The notes under the pieces: generated by a model
What the model was told of the DNA's origin: nothing
The model's input: the letters and a program-made list of their open reading frames with translations, nothing else
The model's database searches: none
Translations under genes and position numbers: made by a program
Source of the DNA: Corallium rubrum
Taxonomy: Eukaryota; Cnidaria; Anthozoa; Scleralcyonacea; Coralliidae
Assembly (NCBI GenBank): GCA_964035015.1
Contig: OZ035998.1
Location: 26,472,917-26,536,916 of the forward strand
DNA length: 64,000 nucleotides
Reading direction: 5' to 3'
In this document: positions 38,000-49,149 of the stretch, piece after piece
How the letters are laid out: every line of letters starts with the position of its first letter
How positions within the stretch are numbered: the stretch's first letter is position 1

Positions 38000-39640
38000 C
38001 AAAAATATGCTAAACTTTTCACTTACGCGTATAAATTTGGGTTAAATCTAACAGTTTGTCTTCCAGTCGTCTGCAAAATAGCAAAACAAACAAACATACT
38101 TTAGCTGCCCCGGTGTGGAGCCTTTCTAAAGAATTGAAATTATCTACAACCATCCCACAATATCTAGCTGTAATTTAATGAAGGCAAAATTATATTAAGA
38201 GAAAATTGTTGTCAAACCATTTTAAGTTAATCTCGATCTTTTCAACTGACCGAACTTAAGTACAAATCTCTTTTCTAGAGTGTCGTACACCAGACTTATC
38301 TCATTATCTATACAGTAATCATACAGTAATCGTGCATGAGTATCTAACCCACTTAAAGTGTCTGTGAAATAGAAAAAGAACTCGTTAACATTTTTTCAAA
38401 GTTTGCCAAAGCTATTCAATTTCTGGAGCCTGCATTCAATCTAATCAATTGAACGATAATGCGAGAATGTTGCAATGAAACACGACTGTTGTAAAAGATC
38501 GCAAACAATTGCCGATAAATCGCGCCGACCGAATTACACCAATTACAACTATATGGAAACCAGGCTTTATCCAGTGCAGTAAATAGCCGGTATTACCTTT
38601 CATTGTATATTATTAAACACTTGAACACCGTAAATAAGTATTTTAAATGTTTAAAGTAATTACTAATGTTTAAAGTAAGTACTCAAAAAAATCCTTATTC
38701 TACAGACAGGGATCGAACCGTCAACCTCGTAAGATTAATTAGCGATAAACTCTTAGCAACAATGACAATCCAAACAACAGAAGTGAAACCACATATACGG
38801 GTTTCATTTAATCTTATTGAAAGTAACTTAGAAAATCGTATCAAAATTTTGGTGTACAATAACAAAATGAGGGACTGCACTTATTCATATCAAACTTGAT
38901 ATTCCTTGGCTTTTACAAACCCAGTCGAAAAGGCAATAACTTTACATAAACCACAACCAGACTAACTAAAAGGTCAGGTACCTCAAATTGCCTAAAATGT
39001 GTTACAGAAAAAATAATAAAAATATTATATATTATTTGGTCGTAAAACCAATACGAAGACAATCATGTTTATCTAAAGGTTTCGGTTCAAATTTGAACTA
39101 TCATCAGTAAAGACATACTGTGCAATAAGCATTATCGCTTTGGAGAAACATCGGTACGTACTGCGTACATGAGTCTAAAGGTGCCGTGTGTTACACGGTG
39201 CATTTTTTTGTGAAACTGTAATAGTTGCATGTGAACCAAAGGAAGCGAGACAGGTTTCACGAGGAGTGTTACACGTTGCAGAGTTCGTAGAATTGGTCAC
39301 GCAAGAGCGTTCAGTGTATGAGCCTGACATTATCTTAATTATGCTTCTCGGCCATCACGCAATACCCATACGCCCCTAAAAACGAGTTTACCATTCGCTT
39401 GTCATATTATACGCACCTAGGCGACTGTGCCTTGACCAAACATAGTTAGGTATACTTCTAAAACAATACCTGGAGATTAACTTTTGGAGGTTTGCTAGGA
39501 TAATCATGCGGAAACAAGATGTCGAACAAAAAACATCCCCCACTGTATGGACTGCCTTCTGGCCTAAATAAAGGGGGAAACAGCGATAAATATTCTAACA
39601 CTCGAAATTGTAAATATATGTTATTTACGGCTGGTAGGTC
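38000..39640. other. AT-rich region without recognised genes
   Basis: A minus-strand GGTTCGATCCC at about 38,709-38,719 looks like a lone tRNA B box; no A box accompanies it convincingly. Otherwise no gene. Confidence 0.4.
39071..39118 (-). ncRNA. Degenerate hammerhead-like hairpin
   Basis: Minus strand: CTGATGA, then the perfect hairpin GTTCAAATTTGAAC, then CGAAAC. The stem III and cleavage triplet expected after GAAA do not fit (ACCTTT), and stem I pairs only partly. Possibly a decayed Penelope terminus. Confidence 0.35.
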
Positions 39641-39745
39641 CGTATACAAAAATATTTGCCCGAGGTCTTAAAAAAGGCCCGAGGCCGCAGTTCGAGGGAC
39701 ATTTTTGAGATCGAGGGCAAATACTTTTCTTTATTATATGGCAGC
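39620..39745. repeat. Foldback MITE relic (GTCCGTATA / GCCCGAGG type)
   Basis: GTCCGTATACAAAAATATTT with GCCCGAGGTC on the left is mirrored by GATCGAGGGCAAATACTTTT on the right. Same family as 56,100-56,225 and 61,103-61,258. Confidence 0.7.
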
Positions 39746-40313
39746 AGCCCTGAGAGGTCCGAATACGGAAATCCTGTAATTTGATTGGTTCATAAGCGGT
39801 CGAATATTTCCCGTATCCGCCCGCTCAGAGCGGAAGCTGCCGTTCGGGACCGTAAGTTTTTTAAACAAAATGGCAGTCATGTCAGTATAAGCAACAAGAT
39901 GGATTATAATTTCAGAACTACTCATTTTTGAAATATATCGTGCAGGTATGTTGTTAGAAATTTTATAAGCTTTCATTTGATGTATAGTCCGAGTTTCCAC
40001 GTTTTGTGAAAGTTTTTAAAATGTCCAAAACGTTCGTAACATTGTTCGTAATAATATAACATTTACTTCTCACAAGTATTAGAATTTCAGATGATATTTT
40101 ATTGATCAACTACTTACAGTAACGTACGATCTTGAGCAATATGTCAAACAAAAGCAATTGAAAAATACTATTTGGGGTAGAAAGTTCAGAATTCTAGCTC
40201 AACGGAAAGTACTTTAAAAATGGGAAAATGTCTGCCATTTTCGTCAGTTTAGTTCGCAAGAAAGATGGGTCGAGTTTTCACAGAACGTTCACAACATTTA
40301 TGGTCATATAATA

Positions 40314-40472
40314 AACTACTTATTGGCCTCGCTTGTTCGGTATGTACCAGTGAAATATCGGACCTCTGTTTTTTGCACAGACCTCAACTCGCTGCGCTCG
40401 TCTCGGTCCGTACTAAAAAAACATCGGTCCGATATTTCACCAGTACAGACCTCACGCTCGGTTAATAAGTAG
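40314..40472. repeat. Foldback MITE
   Basis: TACTTATTGGCCTCGC opens and a complement (GGTTAATAAGTAG) closes the unit; GAAATATCGGACC inside is mirrored by GGTCCGATATTTC. Confidence 0.75.
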
Positions 40473-40499
40473 TTAATACGGACCGATCAAAACGGTAAA

Positions 40500-41420
40500 T
40501 AAACGGTACATTATTTTTTTGTACAATTTATAGTTTACATAATTAGATAAATAAACATAATTGAATTAAGTTGTGTAATCGAGATGACGTTCACGTGATA
40601 TTCAAAAGTCCAAAGTTTATCGGTCGACAGTAAACAACCTTTTTTGTGATAAAAAATATACAAAACTTGAAGATCCAGTTACGAAGGGAAGTCAAAATGC
40701 AGTCCAGGTGTTTTTAAAGTTTAGTTGATAAAGATTTTTCGTCGTTCTTCTTCGTTGCTTGCTCGTTTTTGGCTGTTCGCTTGGGAAGTCGCTTTCAATA
40801 TTTGGCTGACTGCATGAAAATTGAAAGTGTGTTCTTCGAGTTTGAAGACGAAAAAGCTTGTAGTAAGCCATTTGTGATTTCAAGTTTCAAGGACATGACA
40901 CGATGACGTTGGCATGTGGAAAATATTTCACTATAAGGTGAAGACTTGTAGCGGTTTTGTTGAGTTTAGCGGTTGGATAACAGAAGAAAGACAGTTTAGT
41001 GTCAAACGGTTTCAGCTTTTCTATCTTCTCGTGGTATGATTTTTATATATACCTCTATATAGTTTCATTTAGTGATTCAAAATACTGTGTTCACTAGTTT
41101 ATGTGTGTTTTTCCTACCGTTTTAAACTGTTTTCTTTGTAAATATCGCTGGTAAATTTTGGTTTGTCACAGTTTTACTAGCGTTTCTTTTAAAATTCGCT
41201 AACTCATTTGCATCCCCGTAGCTCTATGTTGAATATATCTTTTCTGTGCCAAGCGAAGTAGTTATGAAAATCGATCAATTTTAAATGACAGAATGTAAAA
41301 AAATAACTTTTTGGACCGCGGTCCAAGATATCGTGAAATACCGCCCGCTCACGTGGCCAATCAAATTGCAGGAAAGTCTAGGATTCCGCCCGCTCACGAC
41401 TGATACAAAAATAAATTAAA
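40500..41420 (-). repeat. Dispersed non-coding repeat (family 2), copy 1
   Basis: Reverse complement of 57,705-58,480 plus 59,950-60,042, and also related to 55,130-56,100. Markers are CGCCCGCTCACG (41,395), GGACCGCGGTCCAAGATATC (41,313) and GTGTTCTTCGAGTTTGAAG (40,830). At 40,521-40,528 it shows the uninterrupted site where the 60-kb copy carries a Helitron-like element. Class unknown. Confidence 0.75.
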
Positions 41421-41449
41421 ATTTAATTAAAATAATAAATATTAAAATT

Positions 41450-42290
41450 TAAGTTTATTATGAATATCGAAGAGAAGGTAAAATCAGTGTTTCTTTAACA
41501 ATTTAAGTAATATATGAGATTTGATTTTACCAGAAAAGGTATGATAAGATAAGTAAATCAGTAATTATAATAGACAACTTCTTCGGCCAAATGGCATTAT
41601 TGAATATATCGCAGCCAGCTCCGGGGAAATATGTTTAAAACGACACGATGTGGCAAAACTTGTACTTTAATCAGACTTAATTTTCACAACCCTTGGTTCC
41701 GCTGTTCTTTTCGGAGAATATATATCCAATAAACCCGATTAATATACCCCTCTAATATTCCCCTCAATATTTTTTTCTATTGTGACTCCTGTCAACCTCG
41801 TCCATGTGAAAATTAAGTACGTTATTTTGAGGCCCCTCGGGGATATGTGTTTATTCACATATCCCCTCGTAGCCTCAAAATAACCTATACTTAGTTTAAC
41901 GCTACTCAGCTCAATCTGATTCTTCACCTGGCTGCGTTGGGAATTTATTTGTTGTACTTTAATGTCCGTGAATATAGAATGTTTATTTAACAGTAAACTG
42001 AATCACTTGTACTTACCCTGTTATAAGCGCTTGCATGAGGCTGATGTTGTTGTCATCCTAAATAACCAAGCGAGTACACATGTTACATAATTGGAAAGCA
42101 GAATTGTTTTATGGCTAAACAAGGGAAAGCAATAGTTAGAAAACTCCAAATCGACCGTTGGTAAACGTTATTAACTCAGACGAATTTAATTTTTTGAGTT
42201 TTATTCAACGAATAACTCGATTAAATTCGACACACGAATTAAATTCGTCTCGGCAATTAAATTCGTCTGAGCATAGTTAATAGAACATAT
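41450..42290. other. AT-rich region with hairpins
   Basis: At 41,821-41,884 a 64-bp hairpin: GTTATTTTGAGGC and GGGGATATGTG are mirrored by CACATATCCCC and GCCTCAAAATAAC. At 42,180-42,280 several GAATTAAATTCG palindromes occur, as in 51,660-51,975. No gene. Confidence 0.6.
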
Positions 42291-42299
42291 GGTTTGGAA

Positions 42300-42352
42300 G
42301 CTCTATTGTCTTTCAACTTGAAGTAATGGTCATGTTGAAAGACAATGGAGTT
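42300..42352. repeat. Short inverted repeat
   Basis: GGAAGCTCTATTGTCTTTCAA faces its near complement TTGAAAGACAATGGAGTTCC across 15 bp. Confidence 0.8.
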
Positions 42353-42713
42353 CCTTGTATGGAAATAAATTATATGAACACGTGACGAGGAAGCACCACA
42401 ACACGTGACGATGAAGGACCACACTAATTAAACCCGATCGTTGCTATTGGATAACTGCGTCATTATACAGAAAATACAATACCGTGAAGTCGCACAAATT
42501 TCCATGTGTTAGATAAGGAAAATGTAATTAGCTTACGTGAAGTAGAACACTGGTGTGAGACCACGAACCGCTTGACATGAGTAGAGCGATGGTGCGAGAC
42601 CACGAGTTCGGAGAGAACAAAAAAACATATTTGACATTTGTCGTTTAGTATTCTTCATTAAAGTTTTAACCAAATATTAAAGCAGTCTACTAACTGACTG
42701 GGTAACAATTTGG
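42333..42713 (+). repeat. Possible left LTR of the gag-protease retroelement
   Basis: The candidate ends ...CTGGGTAACA, directly followed by TTTGGAGGGCCCATCGAGAT, which looks like a primer binding site region. Inside are two pairs of direct repeats (ACACGTGACGA; GCGAGACCACGA) of promoter-like character. The start at TGTTGAAAG is a guess and no second LTR is present. Confidence 0.35.
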
Positions 42714-42953
42714 AGGGCCCATCGAGATCAAGGAGAAGTTATTCCTTGAAGGTAAAGCAAAATACTTTGTATATTTGTGAAAAAAGGCGATTGGATTGTA
42801 TCGCTGATTAAAATGTGGTAGAATCTTATCAAGTCCCCAGCGACTCATGGAACTCTAAGATTTCTTATTTGAAAACAAGATCTGTTGTGTAAAGAATCGG
42901 ATGCAGTTGTGTGAAAGAAAGCACCGAGGATTTTGTTGATATCTCAAGCGAAA

Positions 42954-43633
42954 ATGGCCAACGCGAATGCCAAAATCGAAGACTTACAACTTCAGCTCCA
43001 AATCTCCCTTTGTCAGGCTAGCATGTAATAAAAGTAATAGCTGAGCGTATAGGGATTGAACAAGCGACATGGAAAGACAAGAAAATTCAAATGGTGGCAA
43101 TTGTGTCAGAATTCCTAGAGAAAGAACTTGATAAGCTTGGAACAGATGAACAAGTTGCCATGCTCGAAGATCTGTTAGGTGGTTGTAAAGAAACCAATAC
43201 TGAGTCTCAGAACGAAGAACCTGTAGTTATTCAGAATAATAAGGAACAGGAGGTGGAATTGTTAAAAGAACAGCTAAAGAAACTTCAGACATCGCAGGAG
43301 AAAGAATTGGAAGAAACAAAGGCAAAATTAGACCAAGCAGAAGAGAAACTAAGGGGGGAAACAACAAATAACCCATCATTGCCTGCAATTCTTGGACCCA
43401 CAAGTGCACTGAGGAGGCAGTTGGACAAATTGGGGAGCCCAACCAGAAGGACAAACTCAACAATTGAGACTGGACTACAAGATGAAAGTATCCGTGCAAA
43501 ACTCCGGTCCTACCTGAAAGATGTCACTATCCAAGATGAAGACCTAATTCATCAGCTCAATGTGGCTGTTTCCTCTGAGAGTGAAAGATCAAGAAAGATG
43601 AAGAAGAAAGATGAAGTCCCAATCCAACACTAA
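42954..43633 (+). pseudogene. Gag of an LTR retroelement
   Basis: From ATG at 42,954 (ANANAKIEDLQLQL...) a break at 43,023 is followed by WKDKKIQMVAIVSEFLEKEL and a long coiled coil (about 43,240-43,365; Glu/Lys/Gln-rich). Then comes LRSYLKDVTIQDEDLIHQL to the stop at 43,633. It precedes a CCHC knuckle and an aspartic protease, so Gag is the natural reading. Two breaks make it non-functional. Confidence 0.65.
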
Positions 43634-43718
43634 GGTTGGCCAGGCATCTCTGGTGAGCACTGACAAAGAATCCAAATGAAATTCTCAGCCGACAAAACCC
43701 ACAACTTCACCCAGTGAT

Positions 43719-44155
43719 GTGATGGCAGTGATTCAGGGGATCAAGACAGAAGTTGAGTCCCTCAGAGCAGAAGTTAGGAACAAAAGTATGCAGCGTGGAG
43801 AAACAAGAGCAACAAGTAAACAGCCTTCTAGGAGAACACTGTGTTCATTCTGCCAAGAAAGTGGTAATACCAATTGTCAACACTGCTTCGTTTGTGGTGA
43901 TGATAGCCATTATGCTGCTGGTTGTCGGAGAAAATCAAGCAAACAGTCTTTAAATGGACCAAGGTTACTTCCGAGGGACCGACAGTAGCCGAGCCCATCA
44001 TGCACAAGGTCCCACCAGTGTCACAACTGTAATAAAACAGTTGAATGTTTAGAAGAATTGCAACGTTGTTCTCAGTGCAAACTTGTGTTGTATTGTTCCA
44101 GAAAGTGTCAAAAAGACATTGGCACTTGCACAAGCCTTTGTGTAAAGCTGTGGAA
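43719..44155 (+). pseudogene. CCHC knuckle plus MYND-type zinc finger of the same retroelement
   Basis: HCFVCGDDSHYAAGC is a CCHC knuckle (about 43,880-43,925). After a TAG at 43,986 the same frame continues from 44,001 with CHNCN, then C-x2-C (CSQC), LVLYCSRKCQK and, one base out of frame, RHWHLHKPLC. These eight ligands in the order C-x2-C, C-x2-C, YC-x3-C, H-x3-C make a MYND finger. A MYND domain between nucleocapsid and protease is not a standard retroelement layout. MYND fingers usually bind proline-rich peptides. Confidence 0.75.
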
Positions 44156-44159
44156 CACG

Positions 44160-44665
44160 TAGCTGCTACTGAGCTTGAGAACGAGTACCAAAATACTGAT
44201 CAAGCAACCTTGGTAAGTCATCTAACTCCAAAGCAGTTGGCAAAAATGGCAAGCCTGGTTGGAGAGAAATGTATGGTGACAGTCCTCCTGAATGATTTTC
44301 AGCTCAAAGTACTTTGGGATACTGGTGCCCAAGTGTCAATAATTACCGAGAATTTCTTGCAATCACAGTTTCCAAATGTCGAGACAAAGAACATATCGGA
44401 ATTGTTGGACAGACCCGTAGAACTGACCGCAGCTAATGGAACCCCGATTCCGTATACTGGCTGGGTCGAGTTAGAAGTCAAATTACTTCCTACAAAAGGA
44501 CGGGTGACAGCAATTATGGTACCTTTCTTGGTGACTTCTGAACAGTTAGAAAATCCAATAGTGGGGTACAATGCCATTAAAGAAATTGTTGGAAGTGATA
44601 GTGCCTCGATCCAAGCAAGTTTAGTTTTAAAATACGATGAAATCAGTGTTTTACCATATAATGTA
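44160..44665 (+). pseudogene. Retroelement aspartic protease
   Basis: KCMVTVLLNDFQLKVLWDTG followed by AQVSIITENFL is the retropepsin active site with flap and hydrophobic core following (ENPIVGYNAIKEIV). The stop is at 44,716, but similarity to protease ends near 44,630 and the last codons are foreign repeat. No RT, RNase H or integrase of this element remains. Confidence 0.82.
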
Positions 44666-44669
44666 TCCT

Positions 44670-44887
44670 TAAATTGTTTACACTTTACAACCTTAAATTT
44701 CAACGCTTTACACTGACTTTCACGCTTATTTGCTTGCACAGGCAGCAAGAACATAGTCAAAAGAATGTTCTTCGTAAATCTCGTGAAGTTCTAGGCTAAA
44801 TTTTTCAAAATATTAGCTTTCGACTAAATAAATTAATACACATAACAACACTAGCCCAGGACGGCTTTTATATTTAGCACGACAAGG
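44670..44887 (-). repeat. Copy of the RecQ-transposon internal repeat
   Basis: Reverse complement matches 20,930-21,130 (TAGTCGAAAGCTAATATTTT, GAACTTC.CGA.ATTTACGAA, TATGTTCTT.CTGCC, CGTGAAAGTCAGTGTAAAGCG). It separates the protease fragment from the DIRS-like RNase H and has no inverted termini here. Confidence 0.75.
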
Positions 44888-45455
44888 GTGTAATTCCATT
44901 ACTAAATCAGTAAAGGCAGACCTCGAGATTTGGCAGTCTTTTTTAGCGGATTTTAACGGACGCGCGTTTTTTCTTAGTGATATATGGCTTGATTCGGCTA
45001 GTTTGAATCTCTATACTGATGTGGCGGCTAGTTTGGGCTACGGTGCCATTTTCAGTAATGAATGGTGTTACGGAGCTTGGCCTCCACGGTGGAAAAACTT
45101 GAATATCACTATCTTAGAGTTTTACCCCATTGTACTTAGTGTACTTCTTTGGGGCGATAGGATGAGAAATCAGCGTATCACATTCTTTACAGATAATGCG
45201 GCATTGGTTGATATTATTAACAAAGCAACTTCACGTGATCCAACTGTTATGATCTTTGTTCGCCGACTGGTGCTTGCCTGTTTGAAGTTTAATATTTTAT
45301 TTCGCTCACGCCATATCTCGGGTATCAATAATGTCTTAGCTGATCCTTTATCTCGATTACAGGTTTCGAAGTTCAAACAGCTAGCGCCGGTGGGGGTACA
45401 CATGTCACCAACAGTGACACCAGACCATCTGTTGCCACAGAATTGGCCACTATAA
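44888..45455 (+). pseudogene. DIRS-like element: RNase H
   Basis: VKADLEIWQSFLADFNGRAF, LNLYTDVAASLGYGAIF (first Asp), FYPIVLSVLLWGDRM (Glu position), ITFFTDNAALVDIIN (second Asp) and HISGINNVLADPLSRL are the RNase H blocks of DIRS-type elements. The RT that should precede it is missing: the fragment is 5'-truncated at 44,888. It ends where the recombinase frame begins. Confidence 0.85.
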
Positions 45456-46362
45456 CATCCCAACTCTTAAAATCTAGTTTGCAGCCATCATCAATCCCTA
45501 CTTATCGCCGGGCTTGGAAACTTTATAGCCAATTTTCTCTAAATGTTTTTCAATCGGCTGTCGTTCATCTTCCTATACCGCCTTCGCATTTAGGACTATT
45601 TATAGCCTATATGTTTCAACATAATTACGCGCCCTCCACAACTAACACATATGTGTCTGCTCTTGGTTATTGTCATCGACTTGCTGGCTTTGACGACCCA
45701 AAGTATTTTGGGTCCTTGAAATGTTGAAAGGATATGGAAAACTTGGCTCACGTGTTGATACACGTTTGTCTGTAACACTTCCTATCCTTCGTAATATATT
45801 AGAACGAACATCGTCATTATGTTCAAGCCAGTACAGGTCGTATTTATTCCGGGCGATGTGCACAACTGCATTTTTTGCCTTTTTACGTGTCGGTGAAATC
45901 ACGAGTTGCCCTCGGTCAACGTCCGTGCTTCATCTTAATCAGGTTGTTCAAGTTGTAGACAACTCTGGCGCTATCACTGGTTTGAAGATTACTTTCCGTA
46001 ATTTCAAACATTCCTATAATCAACCTGGGGTATCCATCACCCTTACTCGCCGTCCAGATATCTGTCCAGTGCAGATCCTACTACACTATTTTTCTCAGCG
46101 TGGCTATTCTGATGGTCCACTTTTTCGAACCATTGACGGCCAGGCTGTTTCGCGGCAACTATTCACAACCCATCTCGCCTTAGTGTTTCGGCTGTGTGGG
46201 TTGGATTCATCCAAATATAAGGGCCATAGCTTTCGAATTGGTGCAGCGACTTACGCAGCGGAATGCGGCTTTTCAGATGCGCAAATACGGCTGATGGGTT
46301 GCTGGAAATCCGACGCATTTCGAAAATATATTCGTACACCCAGTCTTGGTTCGCGTGCCTAG
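45443..46362 (+). pseudogene. DIRS-like element: tyrosine recombinase
   Basis: N-terminal core-binding part at 45,443-45,727 (SSIPTYRRAWKLYSQFS, PPSHLGLFIAYMFQ), then after a frame break at about 45,724 the catalytic domain at 45,721-46,362: FFAFLRVGEITSC (Arg I), RNFKHSYNQPG, KYKGHSFRIGAATYAAECGF (His-x-x-Arg) and GCWKSDAFRKYIR (Trp and nucleophile Tyr). All catalytic residues are visible. The enzyme inserts circular cDNA without target duplication. One frameshift inactivates it. Confidence 0.92.
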
Positions 46363-46793
46363 CTGGGTCAAGTCTGATAAAAACGGGTATTGGTGATGGT
46401 TGTAAAAATTTCCTGAATTATCCTCTTTAAGCTATACTTGTTTTCCGTCACGTCAATGCAGGGGCAAGACTTGACGGGGAATTTATTCTCATATACGTCT
46501 GCAGTCTGTAGCTGTTCACCGTTGAGCTGACGCAGGGGCAAGGCTCGCAGTTCGCAGCTAGGTCTGATGTTGTCCGACAAGTCGACGCAGGGGCAAGACT
46601 TGTCAGCTGGCAATAAGAGCTTCTTAGCCGTCAAGAAATGGAGCATTATGGTTTGCTTTAAATGAATTTAATTTACTCTTACTTAATTTTATGCGGATTT
46701 CATGGGTTGTATATATATAGTCCATAGTTCCTGCTGTGGATTGCTTGTCACGATGGGGTGGGGTTTGTCTCCTTTATCCCAAGGAGACTTGTG
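46363..46793 (+). other. 3' non-coding region of the DIRS-like element
   Basis: Three phrases GACGCAGGGGCAAG (46,448; 46,527; 46,583) form an irregular internal repeat between recombinase and B1. No gene. Confidence 0.6.
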
Positions 46794-47618
46794 GCGTTCT
46801 AATACTCCCACCTTTTCTGTGCTAACTCTAAATTAATTTACTTAATATTTTGTCATAATAATTATTACGTAATTGATTACAAAATTAAACTGGCTTTGTG
46901 CTCACGCACATAGCCATTATTATTCCAAACAGTCTTTGTCTGGTTTATTTCTTCAAGCACAGAAAACTGAGCTCATCTTGACAAGCAATTGGACAGAATT
47001 AGTAGTGTTAATTAATGGAAAGCGATAAAGGAATTATTGGCATACCAATAAAGATTTTATTGCTTCCCGTTTGTAGATTAGCTAATTAGATTATTCTTTA
47101 CATGATTATTTGCGAGAATATTTGTGGTCACATGAGTGCAATGGCGGGAATATTTGTCACGTGAAAGAAATGGCGGGAATATTGGTAGTCACATGAGCGC
47201 AATGCGCGGGAAAACGGGATAGGAATTGGCGGTTATATAAAAGCTGTAAGATGTGTGATCGGTTCATTCCCTACTGCACGTCGGCTTCTACAGATCAAGC
47301 AGAAGCTTCAAGCAAATCTTTGCCCACCCTCCTCCCCGTTTTCCTGACGCAGCTCTTGCAGGTTGTTTTATATTTCTAGTCTGCGTTCTAATACTCCCAC
47401 CTTTTCTGTGCTAACTCTAAATTAATTTACTTAATATTTTGTCATAATAATTATTACGTAATTGATTACAAAATTAAACCGGCTTTGTGCTCACGCACAT
47501 AGCCCTTATTATTCCAAACAGTCTTTGTCTGGTTTATTTCTTCAAGCACAGAAAACTGAACTCATCTTGACAAGCAATTGGACAGAATTAGTAGTGTTAA
47601 TTAAGGGAAAGCGATAAA
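46794..47618 (+). repeat. Split direct repeat of the DIRS-like element (B1-A2-B2)
   Basis: B1 (46,794-47,029) and B2 (47,383-47,618) are both 236 bp with about four mismatches. Between them A2 (47,030-47,382) holds a TATA-like GGTTATATAAAAGC at 47,231-47,244. This B1-A2-B2 order is the known 3' end of Ngaro/PAT-type DIRS elements, used as template to regenerate the ends. The matching A1 is absent because the 5' half is lost. Confidence 0.85.
47230..47246 (+). promoter_or_regulatory. TATA-like promoter in A2
   Basis: GGTTATATAAAAGCTG lies in the A segment, which in intact elements is copied upstream of gag as promoter. Confidence 0.5.
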
Positions 47619-47678
47619 TGTATATATGTATATATGTATATATGTATATATGTATATATGTATATATGTATATACGTA

Positions 47679-47732
<54 letters not shown>

Positions 47733-47751
47733 TTATATATATATATATATT
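47619..47751. repeat. (TATATGTA)n and (TA)n microsatellite
   Basis: About eight TATATGTA units pass into about 25 TA units. It fills the gap between the B2 end and the SINE fragment. Confidence 0.95.
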
Positions 47752-47860
47752 CTAGTGCATTGCTCTGACCACTGAGCCACGGAGGGCGTTGCCGAGAGCT
47801 TGATCGCGAGCTCTGTATATATAATAAGGTGGTAATGCCAGGAGAGAATTGGGTATATTA
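47752..47860 (-). mobile_element. tRNA-derived SINE (277-bp family) fragment
   Basis: Minus-strand copy of the tRNA-like head upstream part; A box complement CCACTGAGCCA at 47,770-47,780. The B box side is cut by the microsatellite and the other side by the Helitron-like start at 47,861. Confidence 0.85.
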
Positions 47861-49098
47861 TCCCCGAACCCGGGTGTAGGGCCGAAGGCCCGGAGCCCGG
47901 TGAGGGTGCTAATATCGACATGCGTGGAGTCCACTTTACACGCGTGTTACAACGCGAATCAATTTGAGCGATCTGAATATTTGTATATATGTGTGGACGG
48001 ACCATGACTGTGGTGAAGATTGTGGGGCACTGGGAACATTAATATGGAAATATACAGGCGAAAATACTGTTATTTGTCACTATAGAAAGAGAAAATGCAG
48101 CTCAATAAAACAACAAGGAAACTTTAAGGGAAAGCAACAAGAACTATTAACTCGAAGGAAAAGCGTTGAGCGAAAGTCGAAAAGATTGAAAGAACGTACA
48201 GAACTGTCGCGACGACAACTGAACGAAACTGTGGAAGGCAGGGAAGTTATTCGCTTAGTAAAGAAAAGCGAAGCTAACAAACTGAGGCAGTCAGAAAAAA
48301 AAGGGTAAACAAGTACACTAGAGAGAGAAGGCAACGGGAAAGTCAGTGTAGTGTATGATAGCGATAGAAACGGCAAGGTTTAAGATAAGTCTGAAAAAAT
48401 CTCACTGAGAATGTCAGCTGTTTTCTTAAAACGTGTCGTGAGTCGTGACAAACGTTTTCCATGTTTTCCCATCAATACTTTGAAATAAATGTTTGCTATT
48501 TCAGTTTCACCTTGACAGTCTGATTAATACTGTATATTTTTGCTTTGTTTCAGTTGCTGGTTTTAAGTTATTAGTTTATTTTTACCGACGTGTCCTGCTG
48601 AAGACGCAAGTCAAGATCGAGTTTTTTTATAGGACGTGGCATGTTTTTCATATTTCTATGTATTTTCGAATCAAATTCTGCATTTTGCTTCATCTCACAG
48701 GTCCAATTACACTGTGTGGTTTGTTAGTCTATATTATATATTCTTTCTTGGCTATTATATATTCTTTTTTGGGCTATTAATTTTCAGATTAGGCAGATTA
48801 GGTTGCTTGAGTTCTGTGTTGTAATAAACAACATGCATGGATACCATTTGAAATCAAAACATGTACATGGAAGCCATTTAGAGGCTTGCTAAAAAAAACT
48901 TTCGAAACCTCGAATAAACAAAATATGTTTTACAACCAGACTACCGGAAATTTTGCTTAAAACATGGGGGTGGTGGGTTGGTGGGTTGGTGGTGTGGTGG
49001 TGGTGGTGGTGGTGGTGGTGGTGGTGGTGGTGGTGGTGGTGTTACAAAAATACACGTTAAGGCGGGCGCGAGGGGTTGTTGCGTTTATGTATTTCTAG
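47861..49098 (+). mobile_element. Helitron-like element, full-length copy
   Basis: Starts TCCCCGAACCCGGGTG next to host A (47,860) and ends ATGTATTTCTAG next to T (49,099). It has the 5' hairpin GGGCCGAAGGCCC at 47,879-47,891 and the conserved GTGGAGTCCACTTTACACGC. A 115-codon frame (47,964-48,308) is Lys/Arg-rich (RKSVERKSKRLKERTELSRR); related Lys-rich frames occur in two other copies, so a small basic protein may once have been encoded. A (GGT)n run lies at 48,966-49,040. No Rep/helicase. Confidence 0.65.
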
Positions 49099-49149
49099 TA
49101 ATATATTGATTGTCAAATAGACACTGACCATCTTGGTGTTTCATTTTTT

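Noticed and set aside
38696-38790. Possible tRNA gene or SINE (GGTTCGATCCC on the minus strand)
   Set aside because: Only the T-arm/B-box is convincing; no A box or cloverleaf could be completed.
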